The notes beneath the pieces were generated by a model that worked only from the letters and a program-made list of their open reading frames with translations, was not told the origin of the DNA and searched no databases. From Agarivorans gilvus (GTDB taxonomy: Bacteria; Pseudomonadota; Gammaproteobacteria; Enterobacterales; Celerinatantimonadaceae), in contig NZ_CP013021.1 of NCBI RefSeq assembly GCF_001420915.1, forward strand, positions 1,064,001 to 1,128,000: a DNA stretch of 64,000 bases, given 5' to 3'. A program made the translations under genes and the position numbers. Below are positions 45,436 to 55,354 of this stretch, piece after piece; the stretch's first letter is position 1, and every line of letters begins with the position of its first letter.

Positions 45436-46324
45436 CACTAAGCTGTTCTCTATTTTTGCGTTGTCCAAACTCGAGAAGATTCTCGATAAAAAATTCTAAA
45501 TGACCACCCGCCTGATCGGGTATTGGCCAAGTACAGGCTTTACTCGCCAAAGAGCGAAACGCTAGCGAGGCTGGAGATTTAGGGTAGGCTTCTACCACAA
45601 CCCGTTGCTTTCTCACCGCTAAACGTACGTTATTGTCATAAGGAATACACGACACCAACTCAAGTGTAGCATCTAGGAAACGGTCGGTGACTCGAGTCAA
45701 TTTGGCAAATAGCTCTTGCCCTTCGCGCAAGCTGCGCACCATATTAGCGACCACTTTAAATTTATAAACACCGTGCTGGTTAGATAATAATTTAATTAAA
45801 GCGTAGGCATCGGTTATCGACGTAGGTTCATCGCACACTACTACCAAAATATCTTGCGAAGCTTTGGCAAAACTTAACACCATGTCAGAGATACCGGCTG
45901 CGGTATCCACTAACAACACATCGATGGGAGTTTTCATGCTACTAAATGCTCGAATCAGACCAACGTGTTCCGCTGGGCTTAATTCAACCATAGATTGAGT
46001 ACCTGAGGTGGCAGGAGCAATTAAAACGCCGTTCGGCCCTTCTACCAATACTTCATCTAATGTGCATTCCCCAGAAAGCACATGTGACAGGTTTTTAGTT
46101 ACCCGCAAACCCAATAATACGTCAACATTTGCCAAGCCCAAGTCGGCATCGAGCACCATCACTCGCTTACCCTGAGCGGCCATTGCTATACCCATATTCA
46201 AAGTGACATTGGTTTTACCAACGCCCCCTTTGCCGCCGGTTACGGCAATCACTTTTACATTATTTTTTTGTTGCATCATTCGTAAGCCGCTAGCCTGGTC
46301 AAAACCATTGTTTTTAGAATACAT
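45431..46324 (-). CDS. flhG: Flagellar number regulator FlhG (FleN/MinD-like ATPase)
   Basis: 297 residues from the ATG at 46324, with SD AAAGG 6-8 bases upstream; it overlaps the flhF stop. Leading helix FDQASGLRMMQQ (the FleQ/FlrA-binding DQAxxLR motif), deviant Walker A GGKGGVGKTN (~31-40), VMVLDADLGLANVD, and VLLVDTAAGI. A C-terminal membrane-targeting helix is plausible. It limits polar flagella number together with FlhF. Confidence 0.95.
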   Translation of the reverse strand: MYSKNNGFDQASGLRMMQQKNNVKVIAVTGGKGGVGKTNVTLNMGIAMAAQGKRVMVLDADLGLANVDVLLGLRVTKNLSHVLSGECTLDEVLVEGPNGVLIAPATSGTQSMVELSPAEHVGLIRAFSSMKTPIDVLLVDTAAGISDMVLSFAKASQDILVVVCDEPTSITDAYALIKLLSNQHGVYKFKVVANMVRSLREGQELFAKLTRVTDRFLDATLELVSCIPYDNNVRLAVRKQRVVVEAYPKSPASLAFRSLASKACTWPIPDQAGGHLEFFIENLLEFGQRKNREQLSE

Positions 46325-47744
46325 CAGAAACCTTTTGTTGTTCGGTTTCACTAAACCAAAAATGTTGCTGTGTTTGCTTATCCACTACTGATAAAGCTTG
46401 CTCGATAAGTTTCTGTGGCTCAGCTACAGCAATATCTTCTGGCACTTGCTGCCCGTGGGTAACGTAACTTATTGGCAAGGCATGACGCAAGGTCACATTT
46501 AACACTTCTCCCAATGCCAGACTTTCATCTAGTTTGGTAAGTATGGTACCAGCCAGAGGAATTCGCTGAAATTGATTGACCGTTTCTTCAATTACGCGAC
46601 GTTGCGCATTAGCTGACATCACCAAATAATGGCGGATCTTTACACGACTATTTTTTACCAATTTGTCGAGCTGCTCATGTAAACGTAGATCGCGTTGACT
46701 CATCCCCGCGGTATCAATTAATACCAGCTTTTTGTCTTTAAACTGGTATAACAACTGCGATAATTCTTCTTCATCATTGGCGATGCGTACAGCACAGCCC
46801 ATAATCTTTCCGTAAGTCGCAAGCTGTTCGTGAGCGCCAATTCGATAGGTATCAGTGGTAATCATGGCGACACTTTCTGCGCCGTGGCGCATGGCAAACT
46901 GCGCTGCCAACTTGGCGATGGTGGTGGTTTTGCCCACCCCAGTAGGACCTAAAAGAGCCACAGCTCCGCCTTGAGATAGAATTTCGTCTTGCCCTACTGG
47001 CAACTGGTGCGCCAAAAGCTCTTGAATGTGCTGCCAGCCTTCTTGAACACCCAGCTCTTCTGGAATATAGCCAGCCACTTGATCGGCCATGTCTTCATCA
47101 AAACCTAACAGCTGCAATTGTCTAATTAACATTGCACGCACCGGCTCTTGGCGTTCCACTTCTTGCCACATTAAACCTGATACTTGATGCTCTAATAACT
47201 TACGCATCGCCGCCATTTCTTTTTTAAGCTCTCCGAGCTCGTTATTAGCCGGAGCTTGAGCACTATGCAATTTATTTGAATTAATCGATTTATTGGCGCT
47301 AGACAAAGCGCCCTGTGGTTGCGACCACGCCTGCTGCTGGCCTAAGGAGCGAGGAGCCTGAACACTACGTGGGCGCTGCGCCTGCTGCTGAAACTGACTT
47401 TGCTGTAAATTTTCTTGCTGACGCTTTTGGTGGCGCTGCATGAAGTTAGTTAAGTTATCTTTTAAGCTGGCATTTTCGTCAAAATCATGACTTTTCTGCT
47501 GAGATATTGGCGCTTTAGAGCGAGGCTTGGCTTTATAAGACGATAAATTGACACTGTCTTCCGCCAACTCACGAGCACTTTCGGCTTGGGCTTGCTTAGC
47601 ATTCGCAGGTTCAACAGCGGCAACAATCTCAATACCACCGGTCACCTTTTTGTTGGACATGATCACCGCATCACTGCCTAGAGTTTCTTTTACCTCGGCC
47701 AATGCTGTACGCATATCTTTTGCAAAAAAGCGTTTCATTTTCAC
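46314..47744 (-). CDS. flhF: Flagellar placement SRP-type GTPase FlhF
   Basis: 476 residues from a GTG with a strong SD (GAAGGAAGG). Basic N-terminus (KMKRFFAKDMRTALAEVKETLG), a Gln-rich low-complexity B domain (~85-165), then the NG GTPase: G1 LLGPTGVGKTTTIAKLA (~264-280), TTDTYRIGAHEQL, LIDTAGMSQRD and TKLDES. It marks the pole for flagellar assembly. Confidence 0.96.
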   Translation of the reverse strand: MKMKRFFAKDMRTALAEVKETLGSDAVIMSNKKVTGGIEIVAAVEPANAKQAQAESARELAEDSVNLSSYKAKPRSKAPISQQKSHDFDENASLKDNLTNFMQRHQKRQQENLQQSQFQQQAQRPRSVQAPRSLGQQQAWSQPQGALSSANKSINSNKLHSAQAPANNELGELKKEMAAMRKLLEHQVSGLMWQEVERQEPVRAMLIRQLQLLGFDEDMADQVAGYIPEELGVQEGWQHIQELLAHQLPVGQDEILSQGGAVALLGPTGVGKTTTIAKLAAQFAMRHGAESVAMITTDTYRIGAHEQLATYGKIMGCAVRIANDEEELSQLLYQFKDKKLVLIDTAGMSQRDLRLHEQLDKLVKNSRVKIRHYLVMSANAQRRVIEETVNQFQRIPLAGTILTKLDESLALGEVLNVTLRHALPISYVTHGQQVPEDIAVAEPQKLIEQALSVVDKQTQQHFWFSETEQQKVSDVF

Positions 47745-47772
47745 GGTTCACCTTCCTTCAGCGCGCGCTCAA

Positions 47773-49884
47773 CTACTGTCCTACCGAGCTCACAATACGT
47801 ATTTGTTTATCTTCAGGTACTTCTTGATAAGAGAGAACCCGCAAGGCTGGCATTGCACTTTTAACAAATCGCGACATGCTTGAACGCAAGATCCCTGATG
47901 TTAATAAGATAGCGGGTTGGCCAGCCATTTCTTGATTCTGGCAAGCTTCGCTGAGCGATACTTGAAGTTTTTCCGCCAAGCCAGGTTCCATACCTGCGCC
48001 ATCGTTGCCAGCCGCCTGCATAGACTGATGCAATATTTGCTCCAAGTCTGGAGAAAGCGTAATAACCGGCAATTCTGCTTCGCTGCCAATCAACTCTTGT
48101 ACGATTAAGCGCTTCAAGGAAATTCGGCAAGCGGCAGTAAGTACATCGGGATCTTGGCTCTTCGGTCCGTATTCCACCAAGGTTTGCACAATACTGCGAA
48201 CGTCTCGAATGGGCACCCCTTCGTTCAACAAATTCTGTAGTACTTTCACCACGGTAGATAAGCTCATGGTATCGGGCACTAAACCTTCAACTAGTTTAGG
48301 CAAGCTACCTGCAAGCATATCCAATAGGTTTTGCACTTCTTCGTGGCCGAGCAGACTCGCGGCATTATTGGTTAGCAACTGACTCAAATGAGTTGCCACT
48401 ACAGTTGCAGAGTCAACCACGGTATAACCCAGCGTCTGTGCATGCTCTCGTTGTTCGGTGGCGATCCACGCGGCTTCTAAACCAAAGGCAGGATCGGTGG
48501 TAGGCTGGCCTTCAATTTTACCAAATACTTGACCGGGGTTAATCGCCATATCACGATCATGGAAAACTTCTGATTCCCCGTAAGTTACGCCCATAAGCGT
48601 AATTCGGTATTGGTTAGGCCCTAGATCTAAATTATCGCGAATATGCACCGCCGGCACTAAAAAGCCTAAGTCTTGAGAAAGCTTTTTACGAACCCCTTTA
48701 ATTCGCGCCAACAACTCCCCGCCTTGACTCTTATCCACCAAAGGAATTAAGCGATAACCGACTTCTAAGCCAATCACATCCACCGGCTGAACATCATCCC
48801 AACCCAACTCTTTAGGTTCGGCGCTGCTTGCTGTACTTGGGTTACTCGGTTGTAAGGCTGTTTCGGCTGCCGCTTTAGCGTCATTTTTGTGGCGCAGCCA
48901 AGCAGTCACCAAACATACCGCCGCACAACTTAAAAAGGCCAGATGAGGCATGCCTGGAACAATGCCCATCACAAATAAAATAGAGCCACAAATAATCATC
49001 ACCCGTGGATCTTTAAACATTTGCAGACTCACCTGCTCGCCCATATCGGCTTCAGTGTTTTGTCGCGTTACCACCAGCGCAGCAGCAATCGATAACAGCA
49101 AGGACGGGATCTGCGCCACGAGGCCATCACCAATGGTTAATAAGGTATAAACTTCAGCGGCTTCTGAGAAACTTAAATCATGTTGAGCAATACCAATAAT
49201 GAAACCGCCCAAAATGTTGATAAACAGAATCAGGATGCCGGCAATGGCATCCCCTTTAACAAACTTACTAGCACCATCCATAGAGCCGTAAAAATCGGCT
49301 TCATTGGTAACATCATTACGTCGTGCGCGAGCTTGTTCTTGATCGATAATGCCGGCGTTTAAGTCCGCATCAATGGCCATTTGCTTGCCGGGCATAGCAT
49401 CTAAGGTGAAGCGGGCACTTACTTCGGCGATCCTGCCAGCACCTTTGGTGACCACCACAAAGTTAATAATCATTAAGATCAGGAATACCACCAAGCCAAC
49501 AGCATAGTTCCCGCCAATCACCACCGAGCCAAAGGCTTCAATTACATTACCTGCCGCGTTGCCGCCATTATGCCCTTCTAGCAATACCACCCGTGTGGAA
49601 GCCACGTTTAGGGCCAAGCGAAGCAAGGTGGCTATCAACAACACAGTGGGGAAGACTGCAAAATCTAAGGGACGTTTGGTATACACCGCCACCAGCAAGA
49701 CCACCAAGGCCAGTGAGATGTTAAAGGCAAACAGTATATCCAGTAGCCATGCTGCCATCGGCAACACCACCATACCTAAAGTCGCCAACACCACTAAGGG
49801 CGTGCCAAAGCCTTTAATGAGCTTGGCATCAACTTTTTTTAAATCTTGAAACTTAAAGCTGCTGAGACGATTAATGATTTCCAT
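47773..49884 (-). CDS. flhA: Flagellar export gate protein FlhA
   Basis: 703 residues. Eight N-terminal membrane segments (~25-315), the FHIPEP-type loop (DAMPGKQMAIDADLNAGIID ... ARRNDVTNEADFYGSMDGASKF, ~155-205), and the cytoplasmic domain (~360-695). It is the nonameric ring of the type III export gate. A sigma-54 promoter precedes it, so it may start a separate flhAFG-fliA-che transcript. Confidence 0.97.
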   Translation of the reverse strand: MEIINRLSSFKFQDLKKVDAKLIKGFGTPLVVLATLGMVVLPMAAWLLDILFAFNISLALVVLLVAVYTKRPLDFAVFPTVLLIATLLRLALNVASTRVVLLEGHNGGNAAGNVIEAFGSVVIGGNYAVGLVVFLILMIINFVVVTKGAGRIAEVSARFTLDAMPGKQMAIDADLNAGIIDQEQARARRNDVTNEADFYGSMDGASKFVKGDAIAGILILFINILGGFIIGIAQHDLSFSEAAEVYTLLTIGDGLVAQIPSLLLSIAAALVVTRQNTEADMGEQVSLQMFKDPRVMIICGSILFVMGIVPGMPHLAFLSCAAVCLVTAWLRHKNDAKAAAETALQPSNPSTASSAEPKELGWDDVQPVDVIGLEVGYRLIPLVDKSQGGELLARIKGVRKKLSQDLGFLVPAVHIRDNLDLGPNQYRITLMGVTYGESEVFHDRDMAINPGQVFGKIEGQPTTDPAFGLEAAWIATEQREHAQTLGYTVVDSATVVATHLSQLLTNNAASLLGHEEVQNLLDMLAGSLPKLVEGLVPDTMSLSTVVKVLQNLLNEGVPIRDVRSIVQTLVEYGPKSQDPDVLTAACRISLKRLIVQELIGSEAELPVITLSPDLEQILHQSMQAAGNDGAGMEPGLAEKLQVSLSEACQNQEMAGQPAILLTSGILRSSMSRFVKSAMPALRVLSYQEVPEDKQIRIVSSVGQ

Positions 49885-49928
49885 AAGTGTCGAAATACTG
49901 ACTGGCTAACTACTGATAGCTCGACAAA

Positions 49929-49945
49929 AGCAATAACTGAGCCAA
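49929..49945 (-). promoter_or_regulatory. Sigma-54 promoter before flhA
   Basis: Minus strand TTGGC-TCAGTTAT-TGCTT: GG and GC spaced by exactly 10 bases as in the -24/-12 consensus TGGC-N8-TTGC. It lies in the 98-bp gap between flhB and flhA; transcription would start near 49919. Control by an FlrC/FleR-type activator is expected. Confidence 0.7.
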
Positions 49946-49982
49946 TCGGCTGTTAAGCTGAGAGAAAATAAGAAAATTGAGT

Positions 49983-51110
49983 TTAATATCGCAATTCTTC
50001 TGGGATCGGTAAGTCATCACTGACCGGCTTAGGTCGCTGACCTCTGCCCTTACGATATTGCTCAAGCTGAAAGACAAATGCCAGTACCTGAGCAACCGCG
50101 ACATAAAGACCTTCTGGAATATCTTGGCCTAATTTTGTGGTGTGGTACAAAGAACGCGTTAAAGCAGGAGAGGCCATAATCGGCACATCATAATGGCGCG
50201 CAACTTCACGAATTTTCAAGGCCACTTCATCAACCCCTTTGGCCACAACCTTCGGAGCACCACTACCTTCGCTGTCATATTTCAAAGCCACCGAAAAGTG
50301 CGTTGGGTTGGTCACTACTACATCGGCTTGTGGCACATCGGCCATCATCCGTCGAGCCGCCATTTCCATTTGCAAACGGCGGATCCGCCCTTTCACCTCA
50401 GGGCTACCTTCCATATTTTTGTGCTCGTCTTTGACTTCCTGCTTAGACATTTTAAGCTGCTTATTGTGATTCCAGATTTGATAGGGAACATCAATTATCA
50501 CAATAATTATGAGACTGCAGACTAAGGCTAACAGCATCCACTGCAGCATATCTAAGGCATTCACAATAGAGCCAGGTATGGATTGCATGCTCAGGGTGAG
50601 GATTTCGGAAAACTTCCAGCGCAATACAGCCCAAACCACGCCAGCAATCACCACCACCTTAGCCACACTCTTCACAAATTCGACAAAGGCCTGAACTCCA
50701 AGCATGCGTTTAACGCCCTGTATAGGCGACATTTTGCTGGCTTTTGGCCGCGCCGCTTCCCAGCTAAAAGAAATACCACCTAACAGGGTATTACCAATTA
50801 ATGCTGCCACAGTAATAAAACCCATAATCCACAGCATTGGCTTAAACAACAGCCAGCCCATAACACCGATATTACGCAGCATCAGGTTAACATCGAACAC
50901 CTGCTCTCGGCTCATGGTGAAAGCGGTTTGAAACACGTTCACCATGGACTCCGCTAGCATTCCGCCAAAAGCCATAATGGCTAGCGCAGCACTAATCAAA
51001 ACAGCCGCAGTACCTAGTTCTTTTGAACGAGCTATCTGACCTTTTTCTCGAGCATCTTGGAGTTTTTTCCCCGTGGGGTCTTCCGTTTTTTCTTGTTCGT
51101 CGTCTGCCAT
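49983..51110 (-). CDS. flhB: Flagellar export switch protein FlhB
   Basis: 375 residues. Hydrophilic start (DDEQEKTEDPTGKKLQDAREKGQIARSKE, patterned as in the family), four membrane segments (~30-210), and the cytoplasmic domain with the self-cleaving NPTH site (VVTNPTHFSVALKY, ~265-278). It changes export specificity from hook to filament with FliK. 18 bases after fliR. Confidence 0.97.
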   Translation of the reverse strand: MADDEQEKTEDPTGKKLQDAREKGQIARSKELGTAAVLISAALAIMAFGGMLAESMVNVFQTAFTMSREQVFDVNLMLRNIGVMGWLLFKPMLWIMGFITVAALIGNTLLGGISFSWEAARPKASKMSPIQGVKRMLGVQAFVEFVKSVAKVVVIAGVVWAVLRWKFSEILTLSMQSIPGSIVNALDMLQWMLLALVCSLIIIVIIDVPYQIWNHNKQLKMSKQEVKDEHKNMEGSPEVKGRIRRLQMEMAARRMMADVPQADVVVTNPTHFSVALKYDSEGSGAPKVVAKGVDEVALKIREVARHYDVPIMASPALTRSLYHTTKLGQDIPEGLYVAVAQVLAFVFQLEQYRKGRGQRPKPVSDDLPIPEELRY

Positions 51111-51128
51111 CGTAAATAAACCTTAGCC

Positions 51129-51908
51129 TCAGCAGCCAATACGAAGCAGGCTACATGCCAAACTACGGCCCTGTTCCCACTGAGCTTCGAAGTGAGCCAT
51201 GAATCCGCCAATGGTTAACCAAAGAATGAACAAACCAAATAACATGCTCACAGCGAAACCAATACTAAATATATTCAATTGCGGCGCGGCGCGAGTCATA
51301 ATACCGAAAGAGAAGTTAACTAATAACATGGCCACCACCGACGAAATTGATAGCGCCAAGGCCGCTAAGAATAATTGCGTATACCAACCCGCCAATAATT
51401 GATAATCAAGGCTAGCTAAACCATTCATACCAATTGGCAAGGTCTCGAAACTCATGGCAATGAGAGTTATTAATTGCAAGTGACCATCAATAGCCAGAAA
51501 TAACAAGGTGGCAAGTAGTAGATAAAACTGCCCCACTACAGGAGTACTTTGGCCGTTATTGGGGTCCACCATCGAAGCAAAACCCAAGCTAGTTTGCATG
51601 GCAATCACCTGCCCGCCAATCACAAAAGTTTGCATCACTAACTGCGACATAAAACCAACTGCCGCACCTATCAACACCTGCTGGGCTAATACAATAACCG
51701 CCTGAAAAGAAAATAGTTCAATACCGCTGACCGGCGGTAACACTGGCACCAACGCAAAGGTGATGGCCAAGGCTAATAATACCCGGATCCGAGTGGGTAC
51801 CGACTTACCACCAAAGCTCGCCAAAGCCATTAGCATTGCTGCCACGCGAGTCAAAGACCACAAATACTGCGCTATCCATGCCATTACGACACTGGCGGGA
51901 AACTCCAT
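51129..51908 (-). CDS. fliR: Flagellar export gate protein FliR
   Basis: 259 residues from the ATG at 51908, which overlaps the fliQ stop (TAATG); the open frame extends further up but inside fliQ. Six membrane segments, with VLLALAITFALVPVLPP, GFMSQLVMQTFVIGGQVIAMQTSLGFASMVDPNNGQ (shortened here) and a late AAPQLNIFSIGF, all family-typical. Part of the FliPQR channel. Confidence 0.94.
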   Translation of the reverse strand: MEFPASVVMAWIAQYLWSLTRVAAMLMALASFGGKSVPTRIRVLLALAITFALVPVLPPVSGIELFSFQAVIVLAQQVLIGAAVGFMSQLVMQTFVIGGQVIAMQTSLGFASMVDPNNGQSTPVVGQFYLLLATLLFLAIDGHLQLITLIAMSFETLPIGMNGLASLDYQLLAGWYTQLFLAALALSISSVVAMLLVNFSFGIMTRAAPQLNIFSIGFAVSMLFGLFILWLTIGGFMAHFEAQWEQGRSLACSLLRIGC

Positions 51909-52177
51909 TAACCGACAACCTGCGGAATCATATCCACCATGGTAAAAAACAACTCCATCAGCTTCTCGGTAAACCAATGGCCCGCAAAGATTAATGAGGC
52001 CAAGGTCACCAATAGGCGGGGTAGAAAACTCAAGGTTTGTTCGTTAATCGATGTAGCAGCCTGAAAAATAGACACCACCAAACCCACTAGCAGGCTAGGA
52101 ATAATGGCAGCTGAAACCAATATCACTACTTGCCCTAAGGCTAAACGGAATACATCAACAAAGACTTCTGGTTCCAT
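51908..52177 (-). CDS. fliQ: Flagellar export gate protein FliQ
   Basis: 89 residues, two membrane segments (~17-40 and ~50-74). It opens with EPEVFVDVFRLALGQVVILV and continues VGLVVSIFQAATSINEQTLSF, the FliQ hallmark. Four copies join FliP and FliR in the gate. 18 bases after fliP. Confidence 0.96.
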   Translation of the reverse strand: MEPEVFVDVFRLALGQVVILVSAAIIPSLLVGLVVSIFQAATSINEQTLSFLPRLLVTLASLIFAGHWFTEKLMELFFTMVDMIPQVVG

Positions 52178-52195
52178 GCTTAGGCTTCCTTGGCG

Positions 52196-52939
52196 TTATA
52201 TACCAAAACTGTTTGCGAGAGTTCCCATCACCAAGCTCCAACCATCCACTAATACAAATAACATCAGTTTAAATGGTAAGGATACAATCATCGGTGACAG
52301 CATCATCATCCCCATGGCCATCAAAATACTCGCTACCACTAAGTCGATAACCAAAAAGGGAATAAATAACATGAAGCCGATTTGGAAAGCGGTTTTTAAC
52401 TCAGAAGTAATAAAAGCGGGGATCAATACGTTAAATGGGACTTCCTCTGGCTCTGCCACCTCGATTTTAGCAATTTTCACGAAGGTTTCTAAGTCGGTCA
52501 ACCGAGTTTGCGCCAGCATAAACTCCTTCATTGGCTGTTTCGCCTGCTCAAAGGCCTGCATCGAAGTCAGCTCTTCATTTAGGTAGGGCTGAACCGCGTT
52601 CTGATTGACTTGATCAATCACCGGCGACATGATGAAAAAAGTTAAAAATAAGGCGATACCAATGATGACTTGGTTAGAAGGACTTTGCTGCAAGCCCATG
52701 GCCTGACGCAGAATAGACATCACCACCACAATTCGAGTGAATGAGGTCATCATAATCACTAAGGCAGGTAGGAATGATAGTGCGGTCATCAAGGCTAAAA
52801 CTTGAAGCGTGACCGAGTATTCTTGCCCACCATCGGCGTTGGTGGTCATGGTTATAGCGGGCAAAATGCCGTCTTGAGCATAACTGGGTAAAACCATTAA
52901 CCCGCTTAAAACCAAGCCATAAAGCAGCTTACTTTTCAT
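52196..52939 (-). CDS. fliP: Flagellar export gate protein FliP
   Basis: 247 residues from the ATG at 52939, giving a proper signal peptide (MKSKLLYGLVLSGLMVLPSYA); the longer frame adds residues inside fliO. Family blocks: SFLPALVIMMTSFTRIVVV, LRQAMGLQQSPSNQVIIGIA and VLVDGWSLVMGTLANSF. Pentamer core of the export channel. It overlaps the end of fliO. Confidence 0.96.
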   Translation of the reverse strand: MKSKLLYGLVLSGLMVLPSYAQDGILPAITMTTNADGGQEYSVTLQVLALMTALSFLPALVIMMTSFTRIVVVMSILRQAMGLQQSPSNQVIIGIALFLTFFIMSPVIDQVNQNAVQPYLNEELTSMQAFEQAKQPMKEFMLAQTRLTDLETFVKIAKIEVAEPEEVPFNVLIPAFITSELKTAFQIGFMLFIPFLVIDLVVASILMAMGMMMLSPMIVSLPFKLMLFVLVDGWSLVMGTLANSFGI

Positions 52940-53333
52940 TTTTAAACAACATTCCTTGTAGCTGTTTAGCGAACGGTGCATTCATTTTAGTATCGGCGTT
53001 GTTCGGCAATGGCGTGTCTAACTTATCCAGCAAATTAATTGAATGCTGAGTAATACCTAATAAGTACTGCTGACCACCAACTTCAACCACCGTAACACGC
53101 TCTCGAGCCCCCAGAGTGAGGTTGCTAACCACCTTTGCCTGACCAGCAGAAAACTGATTGAGACGGGTTTTCTTTAGGATCCAAGCACAAACAAAAATAG
53201 TCACCAGAACTAAGGCCAAAGACATTAACCAAGAAACAATCTCGATTTGACTAGAAGGGGGATTGGCGGCGGGCTCGGCGGCAGCTGGCAACACCGTGCC
53301 AGCTACGACTAATAGCATTAAGTAATAAGGCAT
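52929..53333 (-). CDS. fliO: Flagellar export assembly protein FliO
   Basis: 134 residues: N-terminal hydrophobic signal (1-17), a second membrane segment (~30-52) and a cytoplasmic domain with VVSNLTLGARERVTVVEVGG, the FliO motif. It helps FliP form its ring. It abuts fliN and overlaps fliP. Confidence 0.9.
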   Translation of the reverse strand: MPYYLMLLVVAGTVLPAAAEPAANPPSSQIEIVSWLMSLALVLVTIFVCAWILKKTRLNQFSAGQAKVVSNLTLGARERVTVVEVGGQQYLLGITQHSINLLDKLDTPLPNNADTKMNAPFAKQLQGMLFKNEK

Positions 53334-53704
53334 TACTTGAGCTTTTTAATTCGTTCAGTTTGGCTAATTACGTCGGTTAAACGAATACCAAACTTGTCAT
53401 TAACTACCACCACTTCACCATGGGCAATCAAAGTGCCGTTCACCAATACATCTAAAGGTTCACCAGCTACCCTATCTAACTCAACCACAGAACCTTGGTT
53501 TAATTGCAATAAATTGCGAATGCTAATGTTACTACGCCCGACTTCCATAGAAATAGTAACCGGAATATCCATAATAGCGTCGAGCTTGCGTTGTTCCTCT
53601 TCGCTAATCGGTTTTGATTCGTCTACAAACTCTTCAAGCGGAGCTGGCTCAGCCTCAGCCATTGCTGCTGCCCACTCATCAGCCATATCATCTTGATCAC
53701 TCAT
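53333..53704 (-). CDS. fliN: Flagellar C-ring protein FliN
   Basis: 123 residues. An acidic N-terminus precedes a SpoA domain (~45-120): IPVTISMEVGRSNISIRNLL and GTLIAHGEVVVVNDKFGIR. Torque ring component and CheY-P target. 18 bases after fliM. Confidence 0.96.
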   Translation of the reverse strand: MSDQDDMADEWAAAMAEAEPAPLEEFVDESKPISEEEQRKLDAIMDIPVTISMEVGRSNISIRNLLQLNQGSVVELDRVAGEPLDVLVNGTLIAHGEVVVVNDKFGIRLTDVISQTERIKKLK

Positions 53705-53722
53705 ACCTTTTCCTTATTTCTC

Positions 53723-54754
53723 TCACTCTTCGCTCTTAGCTGAGCGGCGGCTGTTTCTTACCACCAATTCAAGATCACTCTTAACCGTATCAGGGCGTTT
53801 CAATTTGGTATCGATTTTCAGCGCCATTTTTTCGTTTTTCTTACCCAGTTTCACTCGATAACTCGGTAGATCTTCAACATATAACATTGCCGTTTCTGGC
53901 ATTTCTATCGGGATAATATCTCCGGCCTTAAGCTCCATTAATTGGCGTAGGGTGAGCTCTGTTTCCAACAATTTAGTATGCAAGCCCACCGGTACATCCA
54001 TGATTTCGTCGGTTAAAGCCGAGCTCCAGCGTTGATCGGTATCTTGCTTATCGCTTTGAACCCCCGCATCGAGTAATTCACGAATAGGTTCCAACATCGA
54101 ATAAGGCATGGCTATGTGAAAATCGCCGCCACCACCGTCAAGTTCAATGTGAAAAGAACTCACCACAATAACTTCTGTTGGGCTAACAATATTCGCCATG
54201 GCAGGGTTAACTTCTGAGTCTAAATAGTCAAAACCCACATCCATGACCGGAGCCCATGCTTCGACGTAATCTTCAAAAATGAGTTTCAACAACATTTGAA
54301 TAATACGTCGCTCGGTAGGAGTAAATTCACGCCCTTCAATCTTGGCGTGATAACGCCCGTCTCCACCAAAGAAATTTTCTACCAAGATAAACACCAAACG
54401 TGCTTCCATGGTAATGAGGGCGGTGCCTTTTAAGGGACGAAAACGCACCATATTTAAACTGGTGGGTACAAACAAAGTATGAACGTACTCGCCAAATTTG
54501 ATCATTTGTACGCCATTAATCGACACCTCTGCGGTGCGACGCATCATATTGAACAGGCTGATCCGCATATGCCGGGCAAAGCGCTCGTTAACCAACTCCA
54601 AGGTGGGCATTCGCCCGCGCACAATGCGATCTTGAGAAGAGAAGTCAAATTCAACCACACTGCCGGACATCTCCGGCTCAATGACATCCTCTTCTATATC
54701 GTCTACGCCGTGTAACAGCGCATCGATTTCGTCTTGGCTTAATAAATCGCTCAC
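53723..54754 (-). CDS. fliM: Flagellar motor switch protein FliM
   Basis: 343 residues. The CheY-binding N-terminal peptide LLSQDEIDALL (~4-14) is present, followed by the middle CheC-like domain (~45-230, with MPTLELVNERFARHMRISLF) and the C-terminal SpoA domain (~250-325). It reads CheY-P and reverses the motor. 9 bases after fliL. Confidence 0.97.
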   Translation of the reverse strand: MSDLLSQDEIDALLHGVDDIEEDVIEPEMSGSVVEFDFSSQDRIVRGRMPTLELVNERFARHMRISLFNMMRRTAEVSINGVQMIKFGEYVHTLFVPTSLNMVRFRPLKGTALITMEARLVFILVENFFGGDGRYHAKIEGREFTPTERRIIQMLLKLIFEDYVEAWAPVMDVGFDYLDSEVNPAMANIVSPTEVIVVSSFHIELDGGGGDFHIAMPYSMLEPIRELLDAGVQSDKQDTDQRWSSALTDEIMDVPVGLHTKLLETELTLRQLMELKAGDIIPIEMPETAMLYVEDLPSYRVKLGKKNEKMALKIDTKLKRPDTVKSDLELVVRNSRRSAKSEE

Positions 54755-54763
54755 GTCAGTCCT

Positions 54764-55272
54764 TTATTGCATGACAAAGCCGGTAAACAGGATTTTCTCA
54801 ACCACAACTTTACCAGTTATTTCTTTCAACGCCTTTTGTGTTTCTATTAGCGAGTTCTCGCGAATTCTATCTTTGCCTTCTTGAGTAGAAAGCTCTTCAA
54901 CAGATGCAGAGCTGAATACACTGAGCAAAGTACCTTCGATTAGAGGAATATGTAATTTCGCTAATTCCTCATTCGCCGTCCCACGAACCAGCAATTGTAC
55001 TTTGATTTGCACTAAGCGATCTCGGCTATCCCCACAATATTGAATACAAAAGGCCGAGGCATACCCACATACAAAGCCGTATGAGTCACTGTTTCTTGCA
55101 CACTTTCAGTTTCAGAAGCAGCGGCAGGTGCTTGCTCTTCTCCACCACTCAACAGCAAAAAGCCGACTACCCCAGCAATAACTAATACCAATACCGCGGC
55201 AATAATGATGATCAGCTTTTTCTTACTTCCTTTGGAGCCATCTTCGACGGTTAATTCAGATTCTTCGGCCAT
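54764..55272 (-). CDS. fliL: Flagellar basal-body stator-associated protein FliL (one frameshift)
   Basis: As given, the frame closes after 86 codons and a second piece starts in another frame. One base missing from the C4 run 55030-55033 (coding G) repairs it: NIVGDSRDRLVQIKVQLLVR. The restored protein has 169 residues: a Lys-rich cytoplasmic start, one membrane segment (~20-43), a Glu/Ala linker and the FliL periplasmic domain ending in VEKILFTGFVMQ. It stabilises stators under load. Confidence 0.93.
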
Positions 55273-55354
55273 TTAAATTTCCATGCATTATTAGCTAACT
55301 GTTTTTATTATTACATAGTTAAGAGTGGCTTCAACAGCGCCACTAGTAAATAAA

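Noticed and set aside
55012..55272. Independent 86-residue membrane protein beside an 82-residue fliL
   Set aside because: One base restored in the C4 run at 55030-55033 joins both into a normal 169-residue FliL.
55324..55344. Terminator between fliK and fliL (AGTGGC/GCCACT)
   Set aside because: The stem is only six bases with a nine-base loop and no T run follows, so it is not a convincing terminator.
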